Source of the DNA: Streptomyces sp. SM10
GTDB taxonomy: Bacteria; Actinomycetota; Actinomycetes; Streptomycetales; Streptomycetaceae
Assembly: GCF_002910915.1 (NCBI RefSeq)
Contig: NZ_NEUF01000159.1
Coordinates: forward strand, 1 to 64,000
DNA: 64,000 nucleotides
Direction of reading: 5' to 3'
The notes below the pieces were generated by a model. The model saw nothing but the letters and a program-made list of their open reading frames with translations, did not search any database and was not told where the DNA came from. This document shows, one piece after another, positions 21,530 through 30,295 of this stretch. Position 1 is the stretch's first letter, and each line of letters opens with the position of its first letter. A program made the translations under genes and the position numbers.

Positions 21530-22501
21530 ATGTCCGCACCGCACGACCTTCCCGGCACCGACGGACCGCGCGCCGACCTCACACCGGACGCGCCCGAGAT
21601 GCCCGCTCCGCAGGTCAGGGAGACGACCGCCCACTCCATCCCCGGCGGGCTGGGGCTCCTGCTGACCGTCCTGGGAGTGCTCCTCGGCGTCGCCCTGGCC
21701 ATCGTCGGCGGCATTCTGAGCTCCGACGGGAGCAAGGCCGCCGGCGTCCCGCTCCTCATCCTCGGGCTGCTCCTCACCCTCACCTCCTTCTTCTGCATGA
21801 GCGGTGTGAAGATGGTCGCTCCGGGCGAGGCCCGGGTCATCCAGCTCTTCGGCCGCTACGTCGGGACGATCCGCGCGGACGGCCTGCGCTGGATCAACCC
21901 GCTGACCTCCAGCCGCAAGATCTCCACCCGGGTCCGCAACCACGAGACGGCCGTCCTGAAGGTCAACGACGCCTACGGCAACCCCATCGAGCTCGCGGCG
22001 ATCGTCGTCTGGAAGGTCGAGGACACCGCCCAGGCCCTCTTCGAGGTGGACGACTTCCTGGAGTTCGTCGCCACCCAGACCGAGGCGGCCGTCCGGCACA
22101 TCGCCATCGAGTACCCGTACGACTCGCACGACGAAGGCGGGCTCTCCCTGCGGGGCAACGCCGAGGAGATCACCGAGAAGCTCGCGGTCGAGCTCACGGC
22201 ACGGGTGCAGGCCGCCGGCGTCCTGATCATCGAGTCCCGCTTCAGCCACCTCGCGTACGCCCCCGAGATCGCCTCGGCGATGCTCCAGCGGCAGCAGGCG
22301 GGGGCGGTCGTCGCGGCCCGCCAGCAGATCGTGGAGGGCGCCGTGGGCATGGTCGAGATGGCGCTGACCCGGATCGCGGAGCAGGACATCGTCGAGCTCG
22401 ACTCCGAACGCAAGGCCGCCATGGTCAGCAACCTGATGGTGGTGCTGTGCGGCGACCGGTCGGCGCAGCCGGTCCTGAACACGGGCACGCTCTACCAGTG
22501 A
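21530..22501 (+). CDS. SPFH-domain (band 7/flotillin-like) membrane protein
   Basis: A 323-residue protein with two N-terminal hydrophobic segments ([24 protein letters not shown] and [18 protein letters not shown], about residues 39-96). The SPFH domain follows ([37 protein letters not shown], then [22 protein letters not shown]). A helical tail with [25 protein letters not shown] comes last. Members organise membrane microdomains or protease complexes. It starts at ATG 21530 with GGGGGAA upstream. The stop overlaps the next gene by GTGA, so the two are co-translated. Confidence 0.88.
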   Translation: MSAPHDLPGTDGPRADLTPDAPEMPAPQVRETTAHSIPGGLGLLLTVLGVLLGVALAIVGGILSSDGSKAAGVPLLILGLLLTLTSFFCMSGVKMVAPGEARVIQLFGRYVGTIRADGLRWINPLTSSRKISTRVRNHETAVLKVNDAYGNPIELAAIVVWKVEDTAQALFEVDDFLEFVATQTEAAVRHIAIEYPYDSHDEGGLSLRGNAEEITEKLAVELTARVQAAGVLIIESRFSHLAYAPEIASAMLQRQQAGAVVAARQQIVEGAVGMVEMALTRIAEQDIVELDSERKAAMVSNLMVVLCGDRSAQPVLNTGTLYQ

Positions 22502-22776
22502 CCGACGACGCGGCACCCCCTCCCGGCGGGCCGGCCCGGCGCGGCCCCGCCCGCAAGCAGATGCTGCTGCGGCTGGACCCGGCGGTGCACGACGCGCTGG
22601 CCCGGTGGGCCTCGGACGAGCTGCGCAGCGCGAACGCGCAGATCGAGTTCCTGCTGCGGCGCGCGCTCGGTGAGGCCGGCCGGCTGCCGGGCGGAGCGGG
22701 GCCGATCCCCCGCCGGGGGCGACCCCCGAAGGCCCCGGGGGCCGGGCGGCCCGATCCTCCCGGGCCCACGGACTGA
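22498..22776 (+). CDS. Small ribbon-helix-helix-like protein coupled to the SPFH gene
   Basis: A 92-residue protein starting at GTG 22498, which overlaps the SPFH stop. The core RKQMLLRLDPAVHDALARWASDELRSANAQIEFLLRRAL has the strand-helix-helix pattern of Arc/MetJ-type DNA-binding proteins. The flanks are Pro/Gly/Arg-rich. It may autoregulate the operon through the dyad at 21477-21492, which is inference. No toxin partner is visible. Confidence 0.72.
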   Translation: MTDDAAPPPGGPARRGPARKQMLLRLDPAVHDALARWASDELRSANAQIEFLLRRALGEAGRLPGGAGPIPRRGRPPKAPGAGRPDPPGPTD

Positions 22777-22797
22777 CCGGAGCGCCCTGACGGGCCG

Positions 22798-22825
22798 GCC
22801 GCAGGTCCGGGCCCGGACCTGCGGC
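22798..22825 (+). terminator. Hairpin terminator after the SPFH operon
   Basis: A perfect 28-bp palindrome (half-arm GCCGCAGGTCCGGG) lies 21 bp after the ribbon-helix-helix gene's stop, followed by further GC-rich dyads and no T-run. Confidence 0.65.
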
Positions 22826-22852
22826 AACAGGCCCGGGCCCGGCCCCGGGGGC

Positions 22853-22871
22853 GTATACATGCGAGGTATAC
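22853..22871. promoter_or_regulatory. PadR operator candidate
   Basis: Two GTATAC hexamers spaced by 7 bp (22853-22858 and 22866-22871) form an inverted repeat 22 bp before the padR-like start codon. PadR regulators usually repress their own operons through such AT-rich dyads overlapping the promoter. Confidence 0.55.
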
Positions 22872-22892
22872 ACCCCGTGTAGAGTGCGGCGC

Positions 22893-23417
22893 ATGTCAAT
22901 CGGTCACACCCTCCTCGGGCTCCTGGAGTCCGGGCCCCGCCACGGCTACGACCTCAAGCGGGCCTTCGACGAGAAGTTCGGGCACGATCGCCCCCTGCAC
23001 TACGGCCAGGTCTACGCGACCATGTCCCGCCTCCTGAAGAACGGCCTCGTCGAGGTCGACGGGGTCGAGACGGACGGCGGGCCCGAGCGCAAGCGGTACG
23101 CCATCACGGACGCCGGCATCACCGACGTCGCCACCTGGCTCGCCCAGCCCGAGAAGCCCGAGCCCTACCTCCAGTCGACCCTCTACACGAAGGTCGTCCT
23201 CGCCCTGCTCACGGGCCGCGACGCCGCCGACCTCCTAGACGCCCAGCGCTCCGAGCACCTGCGTCTGATGCGCATCCTCACGGACCGCAAGCGCAAGGGC
23301 GACCTCGCCGACCAGCTGATCTGCGACCACGCCCTCTTCCACCTCGAAGCGGACCTCCGCTGGCTGGAACTGACCGCCGCACGGCTCGGCCGGCTCGCCG
23401 AGGTGATCGCCCCGTGA
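22893..23417 (+). CDS. PadR-family transcriptional regulator
   Basis: A 174-residue regulator. The winged helix-turn-helix (IGHTLLGLLESGPRHGYDLKRAFDEKFG, YGQVYATMSRLLKNGLVEVDG, KRYAITDAG) occupies the first about 80 residues, and a helical dimerisation domain the rest. ATG 22893 was chosen; GTG 22884 is in frame. Its stop overlaps the ABC ATPase start, so it heads an operon with the two following genes and probably represses it until an effector, often a drug or peptide, binds. Confidence 0.9.
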   Translation: MSIGHTLLGLLESGPRHGYDLKRAFDEKFGHDRPLHYGQVYATMSRLLKNGLVEVDGVETDGGPERKRYAITDAGITDVATWLAQPEKPEPYLQSTLYTKVVLALLTGRDAADLLDAQRSEHLRLMRILTDRKRKGDLADQLICDHALFHLEADLRWLELTAARLGRLAEVIAP

Positions 23418-24103
23418 TGACCCCCGCAGGCTCCCTCCTCACGGCCCAGGACCTGAACAAGGCCTACGGCTCGACGCCCGCACTCGACGGCGCCTCGTTC
23501 TCCGTGCACCCGGGCGAGGTCGTCGCCGTCATGGGCCCGTCCGGATCCGGAAAATCGACCCTGCTGCACTGTCTCGCCGGGATCGTCACCCCCGACTCCG
23601 GCACCGTCACCTACGCCGGCCGCGAGCTGTCCGCGATGTCCGACGCCGGGCGCAGCGCGCTGCGCCGCAGCGATTTCGGCTTCGTCTTCCAGTTCGGCCA
23701 GCTCGTCCCCGAGCTGACCTGCGTCGAGAACGTCGCCCTGCCGCTCCGTCTCGACGGGGTCCGGCGCAGGGCGGCCGAACGCACCGCCCTGGAGTGGATG
23801 GAGCGCCTGGAGGTCGAGGACGTGGCCGCCCAGCGGCCCGGCGAGGTCTCCGGCGGCCAGGGCCAGCGCGTCGCCGTCGCCCGCGCCCTGGTCGCCTCCC
23901 CCAAGGTCGTCTTCGCCGACGAGCCGACCGGTGCGCTCGACTCCCTCAACGGCGAGCGGGTCATGGAACTCCTGACCGAGTCCGCCCGGACGGCCGGCAC
24001 GGCCGTCGTGCTCGTGACGCACGAGGCGCGTGTGGCCGCGTACTCGGACCGCGAGGTCGTCGTCCGCGACGGCCGCTGCCGTGATCTGGAGTACGCCGTA
24101 TGA
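23417..24103 (+). CDS. ABC transporter ATP-binding protein (MacB/LolD type)
   Basis: A 228-residue ABC ATPase. Walker A MGPSGSGKST is at about residues 37-46, the signature VSGGQGQRVAVARAL at about 137-151, Walker B VVFADEPTGALD at about 157-168, and the switch His in VLVTHEARVA. This sequence type pairs with FtsX/MacB-like permeases that move lipids, peptides or drugs out of the membrane. ATG 23417 overlaps the padR stop; GTG 23414 is also possible. It overlaps the permease by ATGA. Confidence 0.93.
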   Translation: MTPAGSLLTAQDLNKAYGSTPALDGASFSVHPGEVVAVMGPSGSGKSTLLHCLAGIVTPDSGTVTYAGRELSAMSDAGRSALRRSDFGFVFQFGQLVPELTCVENVALPLRLDGVRRRAAERTALEWMERLEVEDVAAQRPGEVSGGQGQRVAVARALVASPKVVFADEPTGALDSLNGERVMELLTESARTAGTAVVLVTHEARVAAYSDREVVVRDGRCRDLEYAV

Positions 24104-26436
24104 CCTGGTTGCGCGATCTCGGCCTCGGCATACGCTTCGCCGCGGTGGGCGGCCGCGAGGGCTGGGCGCGGACCGCGCTCACCGCCGTCGGGGTGGGCCT
24201 CGGCGTGGCGCTCCTGCTGATCGCCTCCTCCGTCCCCCATCTGCTGGCGGAGCGCGCCCATCGCGACGTCGCCCGCGAGGAGAGCGCGGCTTCCTACGAG
24301 GGCAAGGCCGCGAGGTCCGACACCACCGTGCTGCGGATCAACGCGGAGACCGAGTACAGGGGCCAGGTCGTCGGCGGCTTCCTGATGCGTCCTGAGGGCG
24401 CGCACCCGGTGACCCCGCCCGGCGTCCGGGCGCTCCCCGGCCCCGGCGAGATGACGGCCTCCCCGGCGCTGAAAGAGCTGCTGGCCTCGCCCGAGGGCAG
24501 CCTCCTGCGGGAGCGCTTCCCGTACCGGATCACCGCGACGATCGGCGAGGCGGGCCTGCTCTCCCCCGGGGAGCTGTACTTCTACGCCGGCAGCGACACC
24601 CTGACCCCGGCCGCCGGCGGCCATCGGGTCGCCGGTTACGGGGACAGGGTCAAGGACGAGCCGCTCCCGCCCGCCCTCGTCGTCCTGGTCATCCTGGTCT
24701 GCGTCGTGCTGCTGGCACCCGTCGCCATCTTCATCGCCACCGCCGTACGGTTCGGCGGCGACCGCCGCGACCGCCGGCTCGCCGCCCTCCGCCTGGTCGG
24801 TACGGACATCCGCTCGACCCGCAGGATCGCGGCGGGCGAAGCCCTGTTCGGCTCGGTGCTCGGGCTGCTCGCGGGGGTGGCCTTCTTCCTTGTGGGCCGC
24901 AGGTTCAGCGGCTACGTCGAGGTGTGGAACCACAGCGTCTTCCCGTCCGACCTGACACCCGAGCCGTGGATGGCGGTCCTGATCGCCGTCGCGGTGCCGC
25001 TCTGCGCCGTCCTGGTCACGCTCGTGGCCATGCGCGCGGTGATCGTCGAGCCGCTGGGCGTCGTACGCGACGCGGGCCGCCGAAGGCGCCGCCTCTGGTG
25101 GCGTCTGCTGGTGCCGGCCCTGGGGCTGGCCGTCCTGGGAGTGACCGGCAGGGTGGGCGAGGGCGACTTCGTCGACCCGTACCCCATCGCGGCCGGTGCC
25201 GTCCTGGTCCTCCTCGGGCTCGCCCTGCTGATGCCGTGGCTGGTCGAGGCGTGCGTTCGCCCCCTGCGCCGGGGCCCGCTGTCCTGGCAGCTCGCCGTCC
25301 GCCGGCTCCAGCTGAACAGCGGCGCGGCCTCCCGAGCGGTCAGCGGGATCGCCGTCGCGGTGGCGGGCGCCGTGGCCCTGCAGATGCTGTTCGCGGCGAT
25401 GGGCGACGAGTTCACGCACATCACGGGACAGGACCCCTCACGCGCCCAGTTCCACACCTTCTCGGAGAAGGTCACCGGGGACGCCGCCACCCGGACCATC
25501 GAGGAGTTCCGGGCCACGAAGGGCGTCGAGGCCGTCATCGGCACGGTCGAGACCTACGTGACGAAGCCCGGGACGTACAAGGAGGACGAGGTCACCCCGA
25601 CCACCTCGCTCAGCGTCGGCGACTGCGCGACCCTGAAGGAGCTGGCGGAGATCGACTCCTGCGCGGACGGCGACGTCTTCGTCGTCCACCCCAGGGCCGA
25701 CAAGGACATGAGCGACTGGGTCGACGAGACGGCACGCAAGGGCAAGCCGGTCGAACTCGGCTCCGGCGCCCCGCTGCCGCCGGGCGGGAAGCGGCTGCTC
25801 TGGACCCTGCCCGCGGACGCCCGGACGGTCACCGCCGCACCCGACCCGCTCGGCGAGGAGCACTGGGGCATCATGGCGACGGTCGGTGCCGTCGACCCGC
25901 GCACGCTGCCGAACGCCCGGACCATCGCGCAGATCAAGGTCGACGACGGCGTCGAGGACGTCGCCGAGTACGTGCGGAACACCGCCGCCAGGATCGACCC
26001 GGGCATGCGGGTCTCCGCCCTGACGTCGATGACACGCGACCGCCAGTACGCCAGTGTCCAGACCGGGCTGCGCTTCGGCGCGCTGGTGACCCTGCTGCTG
26101 ATCGCCGCGTCCATGCTGGTGTCCCAGCTGGAGCAGCTCAGGGAGCGCAGGCGGCTGCTGTCCGTCTTGGTCGCCTTCGGTACCCGGCGCGTGACCCTCG
26201 GCTGGTCGGTGCTCTGGCAGACCGCACTCCCGGTGGTCATCAGCCTCCTGGTCGCGGTGGCGGGCGGTGTCGCGCTCGGCGCCACCATGACCTGGATGCT
26301 GGCCAAGACGGTCACCCGGTGGTGGGTGTTCCTGCCACTGGCGGGCGCGGGCGGAGCCCTCGTCGTCGCCGTGACCCTCCTCTCGCTGCCCCTGCTGTGG
26401 CGCATGATGCGCCCGGACGGCCTGCGGACGGAGTGA
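24100..26436 (+). CDS. FtsX-like ABC transporter permease
   Basis: A 778-residue permease with two FtsX domains. There is an N-terminal membrane helix (about 21-45), an extracytoplasmic loop, helices at about 190-370, a second helix near 420, a large extracytoplasmic domain (about 450-660), and three terminal helices including LRFGALVTLLLIAASMLVSQLEQL and VVISLLVAVAGGVALG. It forms the membrane half of the transporter with the preceding ATPase. Two-domain permeases of this kind are common exporters of antimicrobial peptides or lipids. The cargo is unknown. Confidence 0.9.
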   Translation: MTWLRDLGLGIRFAAVGGREGWARTALTAVGVGLGVALLLIASSVPHLLAERAHRDVAREESAASYEGKAARSDTTVLRINAETEYRGQVVGGFLMRPEGAHPVTPPGVRALPGPGEMTASPALKELLASPEGSLLRERFPYRITATIGEAGLLSPGELYFYAGSDTLTPAAGGHRVAGYGDRVKDEPLPPALVVLVILVCVVLLAPVAIFIATAVRFGGDRRDRRLAALRLVGTDIRSTRRIAAGEALFGSVLGLLAGVAFFLVGRRFSGYVEVWNHSVFPSDLTPEPWMAVLIAVAVPLCAVLVTLVAMRAVIVEPLGVVRDAGRRRRRLWWRLLVPALGLAVLGVTGRVGEGDFVDPYPIAAGAVLVLLGLALLMPWLVEACVRPLRRGPLSWQLAVRRLQLNSGAASRAVSGIAVAVAGAVALQMLFAAMGDEFTHITGQDPSRAQFHTFSEKVTGDAATRTIEEFRATKGVEAVIGTVETYVTKPGTYKEDEVTPTTSLSVGDCATLKELAEIDSCADGDVFVVHPRADKDMSDWVDETARKGKPVELGSGAPLPPGGKRLLWTLPADARTVTAAPDPLGEEHWGIMATVGAVDPRTLPNARTIAQIKVDDGVEDVAEYVRNTAARIDPGMRVSALTSMTRDRQYASVQTGLRFGALVTLLLIAASMLVSQLEQLRERRRLLSVLVAFGTRRVTLGWSVLWQTALPVVISLLVAVAGGVALGATMTWMLAKTVTRWWVFLPLAGAGGALVVAVTLLSLPLLWRMMRPDGLRTE

Positions 26437-26443
26437 GGATCCA

Positions 26444-26477
26444 CGCAGGGGTGAACGCGTCGGCGCTCACCCCTGCG
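26444..26477. terminator. Bidirectional terminator between the permease and oxyR
   Basis: Arms CGCAGGGGTGA and TCACCCCTGCG, with an inner CGC/GCG stem, span the 30-bp gap between the convergent stops and reach into the last oxyR codons. Confidence 0.75.
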
Positions 26478-27426
26478 GGTGCACCCGCACCGGCAGAGTC
26501 CCCAGCGCACCGCGCAGAGCGCCGGCGAGCTCCTCGAACTCCTCCTGCCGCGCCGAGCCCGTCCGTACGGCCAGCGCCACCCGCCGCGAGGGTGCGGGGT
26601 CCGCGAAGTACCCGGTGGACAGCGCCTCGTTGCGCCCGGTCTCCACCGTCACCGCCGTACGGGGCAGCAGGGTCACCCCGAGCCCGCCCGCGACGAGCTG
26701 CACCAGGGTGGAGAGCCCGGCAGCGGTCGTCGTCACGGGCGCCCCCTGGGTACGGCCCGCCTCCCGGCAGATGTCCAGCGCCTGGTCGCGCAGGCAGTGG
26801 CCCTCGTCGAGCAGCAGGAGCGGCAGGTCGCGCAGGGTCCCGCGGGGCAGGTCGGTGCTCCCCGCGAGCGGGTGCTCCTCCTCCATGACGAGCACGAAGT
26901 CCTCGTCGAAGAGCGGCAGCTCCGTGACGCCCGGCACCCCGAGCGGCACGGCGAGCAGCAGGAGATCCAGCCGGCCGGCGGCGAGTCCGTCCAGCAGCGA
27001 GGAGGTCTGCTCCTCGTGGACCTGGAGGTCGAGGTCCGGGTAGCGCTCGTGGACGAGCCGGAGCACGGCCGGCAGCAGATAGGGCGCGACCGTGGGGATC
27101 ACCCCGAGCCGGAGTGTGCCGGTGAACGGGGCGCGCACCGCCTCGGCCTCCTCCATCAGCTCACCCAGCGCCGCCAGCACGGCCCGGCTGCGCACGGCGA
27201 GGCGCTCACCCGCGGGCGAGAGCAGCACCTTGCGCGTCGTACGCTCGATGAGCTGGACACCGAGTGCCACCTCCAGCGCGGACACGGCTCCGGAGAGCGC
27301 CGGCTGACTCATCCCGATCGCTGCCGCCGCGTCCCGGAAGTGCAGATGTTCCGCCACGGCCGTGAAGGCGCGCAGCTGCGAGAGGCTGGGCTGCTTGACC
27401 CTATTGGCCTGATTTGCATACGCCAC
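26467..27426 (-). CDS. oxyR: Peroxide-sensing LysR regulator OxyR
   Basis: A 319-residue LysR-type regulator. The helix-turn-helix is at about residues 15-75 (LSQLRAFTAVAEHLHFRDAAAAIGMSQPALSGAVSALE). The C-terminal sensor has the redox pair Cys211 and Cys220 in EGHCLRDQALDIC, spaced as in known OxyR proteins, which form a disulfide with H2O2. The start is GTG 27426 with GGAGG 9 nt upstream. It is divergent from ahpCD, its expected main target. The shared 131-bp region contains short AT-rich dyads such as TAGCTA. Confidence 0.93.
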   Translation of the reverse strand: MAYANQANRVKQPSLSQLRAFTAVAEHLHFRDAAAAIGMSQPALSGAVSALEVALGVQLIERTTRKVLLSPAGERLAVRSRAVLAALGELMEEAEAVRAPFTGTLRLGVIPTVAPYLLPAVLRLVHERYPDLDLQVHEEQTSSLLDGLAAGRLDLLLLAVPLGVPGVTELPLFDEDFVLVMEEEHPLAGSTDLPRGTLRDLPLLLLDEGHCLRDQALDICREAGRTQGAPVTTTAAGLSTLVQLVAGGLGVTLLPRTAVTVETGRNEALSTGYFADPAPSRRVALAVRTGSARQEEFEELAGALRGALGTLPVRVHPQG

Positions 27427-27557
27427 TGATAGGCACCTCCGATCATCCCAACCGAGTGTAGCTATTTCCGTGATCAATGCACTCTGTGCCAAGGTGAGAG
27501 CCGTCCAACCCCCAGGAAGCCCTCAAAAGGGGATTTCCTACGCAGCAAGGAGTGCGC
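27427..27557. promoter_or_regulatory. Divergent oxyR-ahpC promoter region
   Basis: These 131 bp separate the divergent oxyR and ahpC starts and are less GC-rich than the surroundings (for example GTAGCTATTTCCGTGATCAA near 27458). OxyR boxes are expected here. I could not assign an exact match to the ATAG-N7-CTAT pattern. AAGGAG at 27548-27553 is the ahpC ribosome site. Confidence 0.6.
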
Positions 27558-28112
27558 GTGCTCACTGTCGGTGACAAGTTCCCCGAGTTCGACCTGACCG
27601 CTTGCGTGTCGCTGGAGAGCGGCAAGGAGTTCGAGCAGATCAACCACAAGACCTACGAAGGTCAGTGGAAGATCGTCTTCGCGTGGCCGAAGGACTTCAC
27701 CTTCGTGTGCCCCACCGAGATCGCCGCCTTCGGCAAGCTGAACGAGGAGTTCGCCGACCGTGACGCGCAGGTCCTCGGCTTCTCCGGTGACTCCGAGTTC
27801 GTGCACCACGCCTGGCGCAAGGACCACCCGGACCTGACCGACCTGCCCTTCCCGATGCTGGCCGACTCGAAGCACGAGCTCATGCGTGACCTCGGCATCG
27901 AGGGCGAGGACGGCTTCGCCCAGCGCGCCGTCTTCATCGTCGACCAGAACAACGAGATCCAGTTCACGATGGTCACCGCCGGTTCCGTGGGCCGTAACCC
28001 CAAGGAGGTCCTGCGGGTCCTCGACGCCCTGCAGACCGACGAGCTCTGCCCCTGCAACTGGACCAAGGGCGAGAACACCCTCGACCCGGTCGCGCTCCTC
28101 TCGGGCGAGTGA
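27558..28112 (+). CDS. ahpC: Alkyl hydroperoxide reductase, peroxiredoxin subunit
   Basis: A 184-residue 2-Cys peroxiredoxin that reduces organic and hydrogen peroxides. Peroxidatic Cys51 lies in DFTFVCPTE, and the C-terminal DELCPCNW holds Cys164 and Cys166, typical of the AhpC type served by AhpD. GTG 27558 is chosen because AAGGAG is 5-6 nt away; GTG 27552 overlaps that site. It is cotranscribed with ahpD and should be induced by OxyR. Confidence 0.95.
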   Translation: MLTVGDKFPEFDLTACVSLESGKEFEQINHKTYEGQWKIVFAWPKDFTFVCPTEIAAFGKLNEEFADRDAQVLGFSGDSEFVHHAWRKDHPDLTDLPFPMLADSKHELMRDLGIEGEDGFAQRAVFIVDQNNEIQFTMVTAGSVGRNPKEVLRVLDALQTDELCPCNWTKGENTLDPVALLSGE

Positions 28113-28123
28113 GCTGATACGAC

Positions 28124-28657
28124 ATGGCACTCGATGAACTGAAGTCCGCCATACCTGACTTCGCCAAGGACCTGAAGCTGAACCTCGGTTCGGTCATCGG
28201 CAACAGCGAGCTCCCCCAGCAGCAGCTGTGGGGCACCGTCCTGGCCTGCGCGATCGCCTCGCGCTCGCCGAAGGTGCTGCGCGAGCTGGAGCCGGAGGCC
28301 AGGGCCGCCCTCTCCGCCGAGGCGTACACCGCGGCGAAGTCGGCCGCGGCGATCATGGCGATGAACAACGTCTTCTACCGCACCCGGCACCTGCTGTCGG
28401 ACCCCGAGTACGGCAACCTCCGTGCGGGCCTGCGGATGAACGTCATCGGCAAGCCGGGCGTCGAGAAGGTCGACTTCGAGCTGTGGTCGCTCGCCGTCTC
28501 CGCCATCAACGGCTGCGGCCAGTGCCTGGACTCGCACGAGCAGGTGCTCCGCAAGGCCGGCGTGGACCGTGAGACCATCCAGGAAGCCGTCAAGATCGCT
28601 TCGGTGATCCAGGCGGTCGGCGTGACCCTCGATGCCGAGGCCGTGCTCGCCGAGTAG
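28124..28657 (+). CDS. ahpD: Alkyl hydroperoxide reductase AhpD
   Basis: A 177-residue carboxymuconolactone-decarboxylase-fold disulfide reductase. The active motif CGQCLDSHE has Cys131, Cys134 and His138, and upstream Glu residues complete the proton relay. It passes electrons to AhpC, replacing AhpF. It starts 11 bp after ahpC. Confidence 0.95.
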   Translation: MALDELKSAIPDFAKDLKLNLGSVIGNSELPQQQLWGTVLACAIASRSPKVLRELEPEARAALSAEAYTAAKSAAAIMAMNNVFYRTRHLLSDPEYGNLRAGLRMNVIGKPGVEKVDFELWSLAVSAINGCGQCLDSHEQVLRKAGVDRETIQEAVKIASVIQAVGVTLDAEAVLAE

Positions 28658-28680
28658 CAACGCACAGTACCTTTGTACGG

Positions 28681-28720
28681 GAAGGGCCCCGTCGACGACC
28701 GACCGTCGACGGGGCCCTTC
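28681..28720. terminator. Terminator between ahpD and the AI-2E family gene
   Basis: Perfect 16-bp arms (GAAGGGCCCCGTCGAC and complement) enclose the 8-nt loop GACCGACC and are followed by TTCTTCC. It is placed between convergent genes. Confidence 0.9.
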
Positions 28721-28750
28721 TTCCGTGCGCGCCGTTCTCCTGGCCGCCCG

Positions 28751-30166
28751 CTACCGCTTCCGGTCGTCCGGCGGGCCGGCCCCCTCGGGGCGGTCGTCCT
28801 CGTCCGTGACGGCGTGACCGGGGCCGTCCGCGGCCGCGGCCGCGGGGACGGGCGGTTCCGTCGGGGCGAACGAGATCGCGGTGGCGCCGTGTGGTCCGGG
28901 CCCCTGCAGCGCGGCCGCGTCCGGTGTGTACGAGCGCAGGTAGCCGACCACGGTGTTGGTCACGGCGACCAGCGGTACGGCGACGACCGCACCGCCGATG
29001 CCCGCCACCATGCCGCCCGCCGCGACCGAGAGCACGACGGCCAGCGGGTGGACGCGTACGGCGCGGCCGAGGATGAAGGGCTGCAGGATGTGGCCCTCGA
29101 TCTGCTGCACGGCGAGGACCACGATCAGCACCATCAGGGCGGTGAACACGCCCTGGGTGACGAGCGAGACGACCACGGCGAGCGCTCCGGAGACCACGGC
29201 GCCGACCAGCGGGATGAAGGCGAAGAGGAAGATGAAGACGGCGAGCGGGACGGCCATCGGCACATCGAGGAAGTAGATCCCGAGCCCGATGAAGATCGCG
29301 TCGATCAGGGCCACGATCACCGTGCCCCGCACATAGGCGGTCAGCGTCCGCCAGGCGCGCGGTCCGGCGCCCGCGACGCCGGGCCTCGCCTGGGAGGGCA
29401 CGAGCTTCAGCACCCAGTGCCAGATGCGCTTGCCGTCGTGGAGCAGGAAGAGCGTGGAGAACATCGCCAGCAGCAGCCCGGTGAGGAACTCCACCATCAC
29501 CGTGACGCCCTGGAGCCCGGCGGAGGTGATCTCCTCGGTGTTGGTGCCGATGGTGTCGCTGAGGTTCTTCGCGATGTCGTTGATCTGCGACTCGGTGACA
29601 TGGAACGGACTGTCCAGGAGCCAGCGCTTCAGCTCGTCGATGCCGTCACGGACGCGGTCCGAGAGGGTGTCCAGATTGTCCATGACCTGCCAGACGACGA
29701 ACCACCCGACCAGGCCCATGACCACGAAGCCGAGCACCGCCGTGACCGCGGTGGCCAGCCCGCGCGGGAGCCCGAGCCGCCGCAGCCGTACGACGGTGGG
29801 CTGGAGCATCGCCGTCACCAGCAGCGCGGCGACGAACGCGAGGACGACCAGCTGCACGGCGCTGATGATCCGCATCAGCACCCAGAGCGTGCCGGCCAGG
29901 ACCAGCAGCCGCCAGCCCGCCTCGGCCGCGACGCGCATCCCCCAGGGGATCGCCGCCACGGGTTCGGGCTTGGCGGCGACGGAGGGGGCGTAGTCGGGCG
30001 GGCGCGGGACCTGCTCGGCGGCGACGGTGGAGAGCGTCGACGAGGACACGCTCGTGGCGTCGGCCTCGGCGCGACGCTCGTCCTCGGCGCGGCGTTCTTC
30101 CAGGCGCGCCCCGATCTCGGTGAGTTCGGCGCCCAGCCGGCCGAGCCACCCCGGAAGTTTCGACAT
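28751..30166 (-). CDS. AI-2E family transporter-like membrane protein
   Basis: A 471-residue protein. A charged N-terminal region (about 1-80) with a short coiled coil (LTEIGARLEERRAEDERRAEA) precedes seven to eight membrane segments of the PF01594 type, including LVVLAFVAALLVTAMLQP and LAVFIFLFAFIPLVGAVVSGALAVVV. The family includes the AI-2 exporter TqsA and several ion exporters, so the cargo is unknown. ATG 30166 has GGGAAGGGAAA upstream. The C-terminal about 60 residues are disordered and Pro/Ala-rich. Confidence 0.85.
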   Translation of the reverse strand: MSKLPGWLGRLGAELTEIGARLEERRAEDERRAEADATSVSSSTLSTVAAEQVPRPPDYAPSVAAKPEPVAAIPWGMRVAAEAGWRLLVLAGTLWVLMRIISAVQLVVLAFVAALLVTAMLQPTVVRLRRLGLPRGLATAVTAVLGFVVMGLVGWFVVWQVMDNLDTLSDRVRDGIDELKRWLLDSPFHVTESQINDIAKNLSDTIGTNTEEITSAGLQGVTVMVEFLTGLLLAMFSTLFLLHDGKRIWHWVLKLVPSQARPGVAGAGPRAWRTLTAYVRGTVIVALIDAIFIGLGIYFLDVPMAVPLAVFIFLFAFIPLVGAVVSGALAVVVSLVTQGVFTALMVLIVVLAVQQIEGHILQPFILGRAVRVHPLAVVLSVAAGGMVAGIGGAVVAVPLVAVTNTVVGYLRSYTPDAAALQGPGPHGATAISFAPTEPPVPAAAAADGPGHAVTDEDDRPEGAGPPDDRKR

Positions 30167-30229
30167 GGAATTTCCCTTCCCCCATACGCTCCGCACACGC
30201 CCCCGGAGCTGTCCGGACGACCGTACACG

Positions 30230-30269
30230 CGAGATGCCCCGCACCGTGAAGACGGTGCGGGGCATCTCG
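30230..30269. terminator. Hairpin terminator downstream of the transglycosylase gene
   Basis: An 18-bp perfect stem (CGAGATGCCCCGCACCGT and complement) with a GAAG loop lies 26 bp beyond the transglycosylase stop on the minus strand and upstream of the AI-2E-family gene. Confidence 0.88.
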
Positions 30270-30295
30270 GAGTTGAGCGGGGGACCTCGCGAGGT

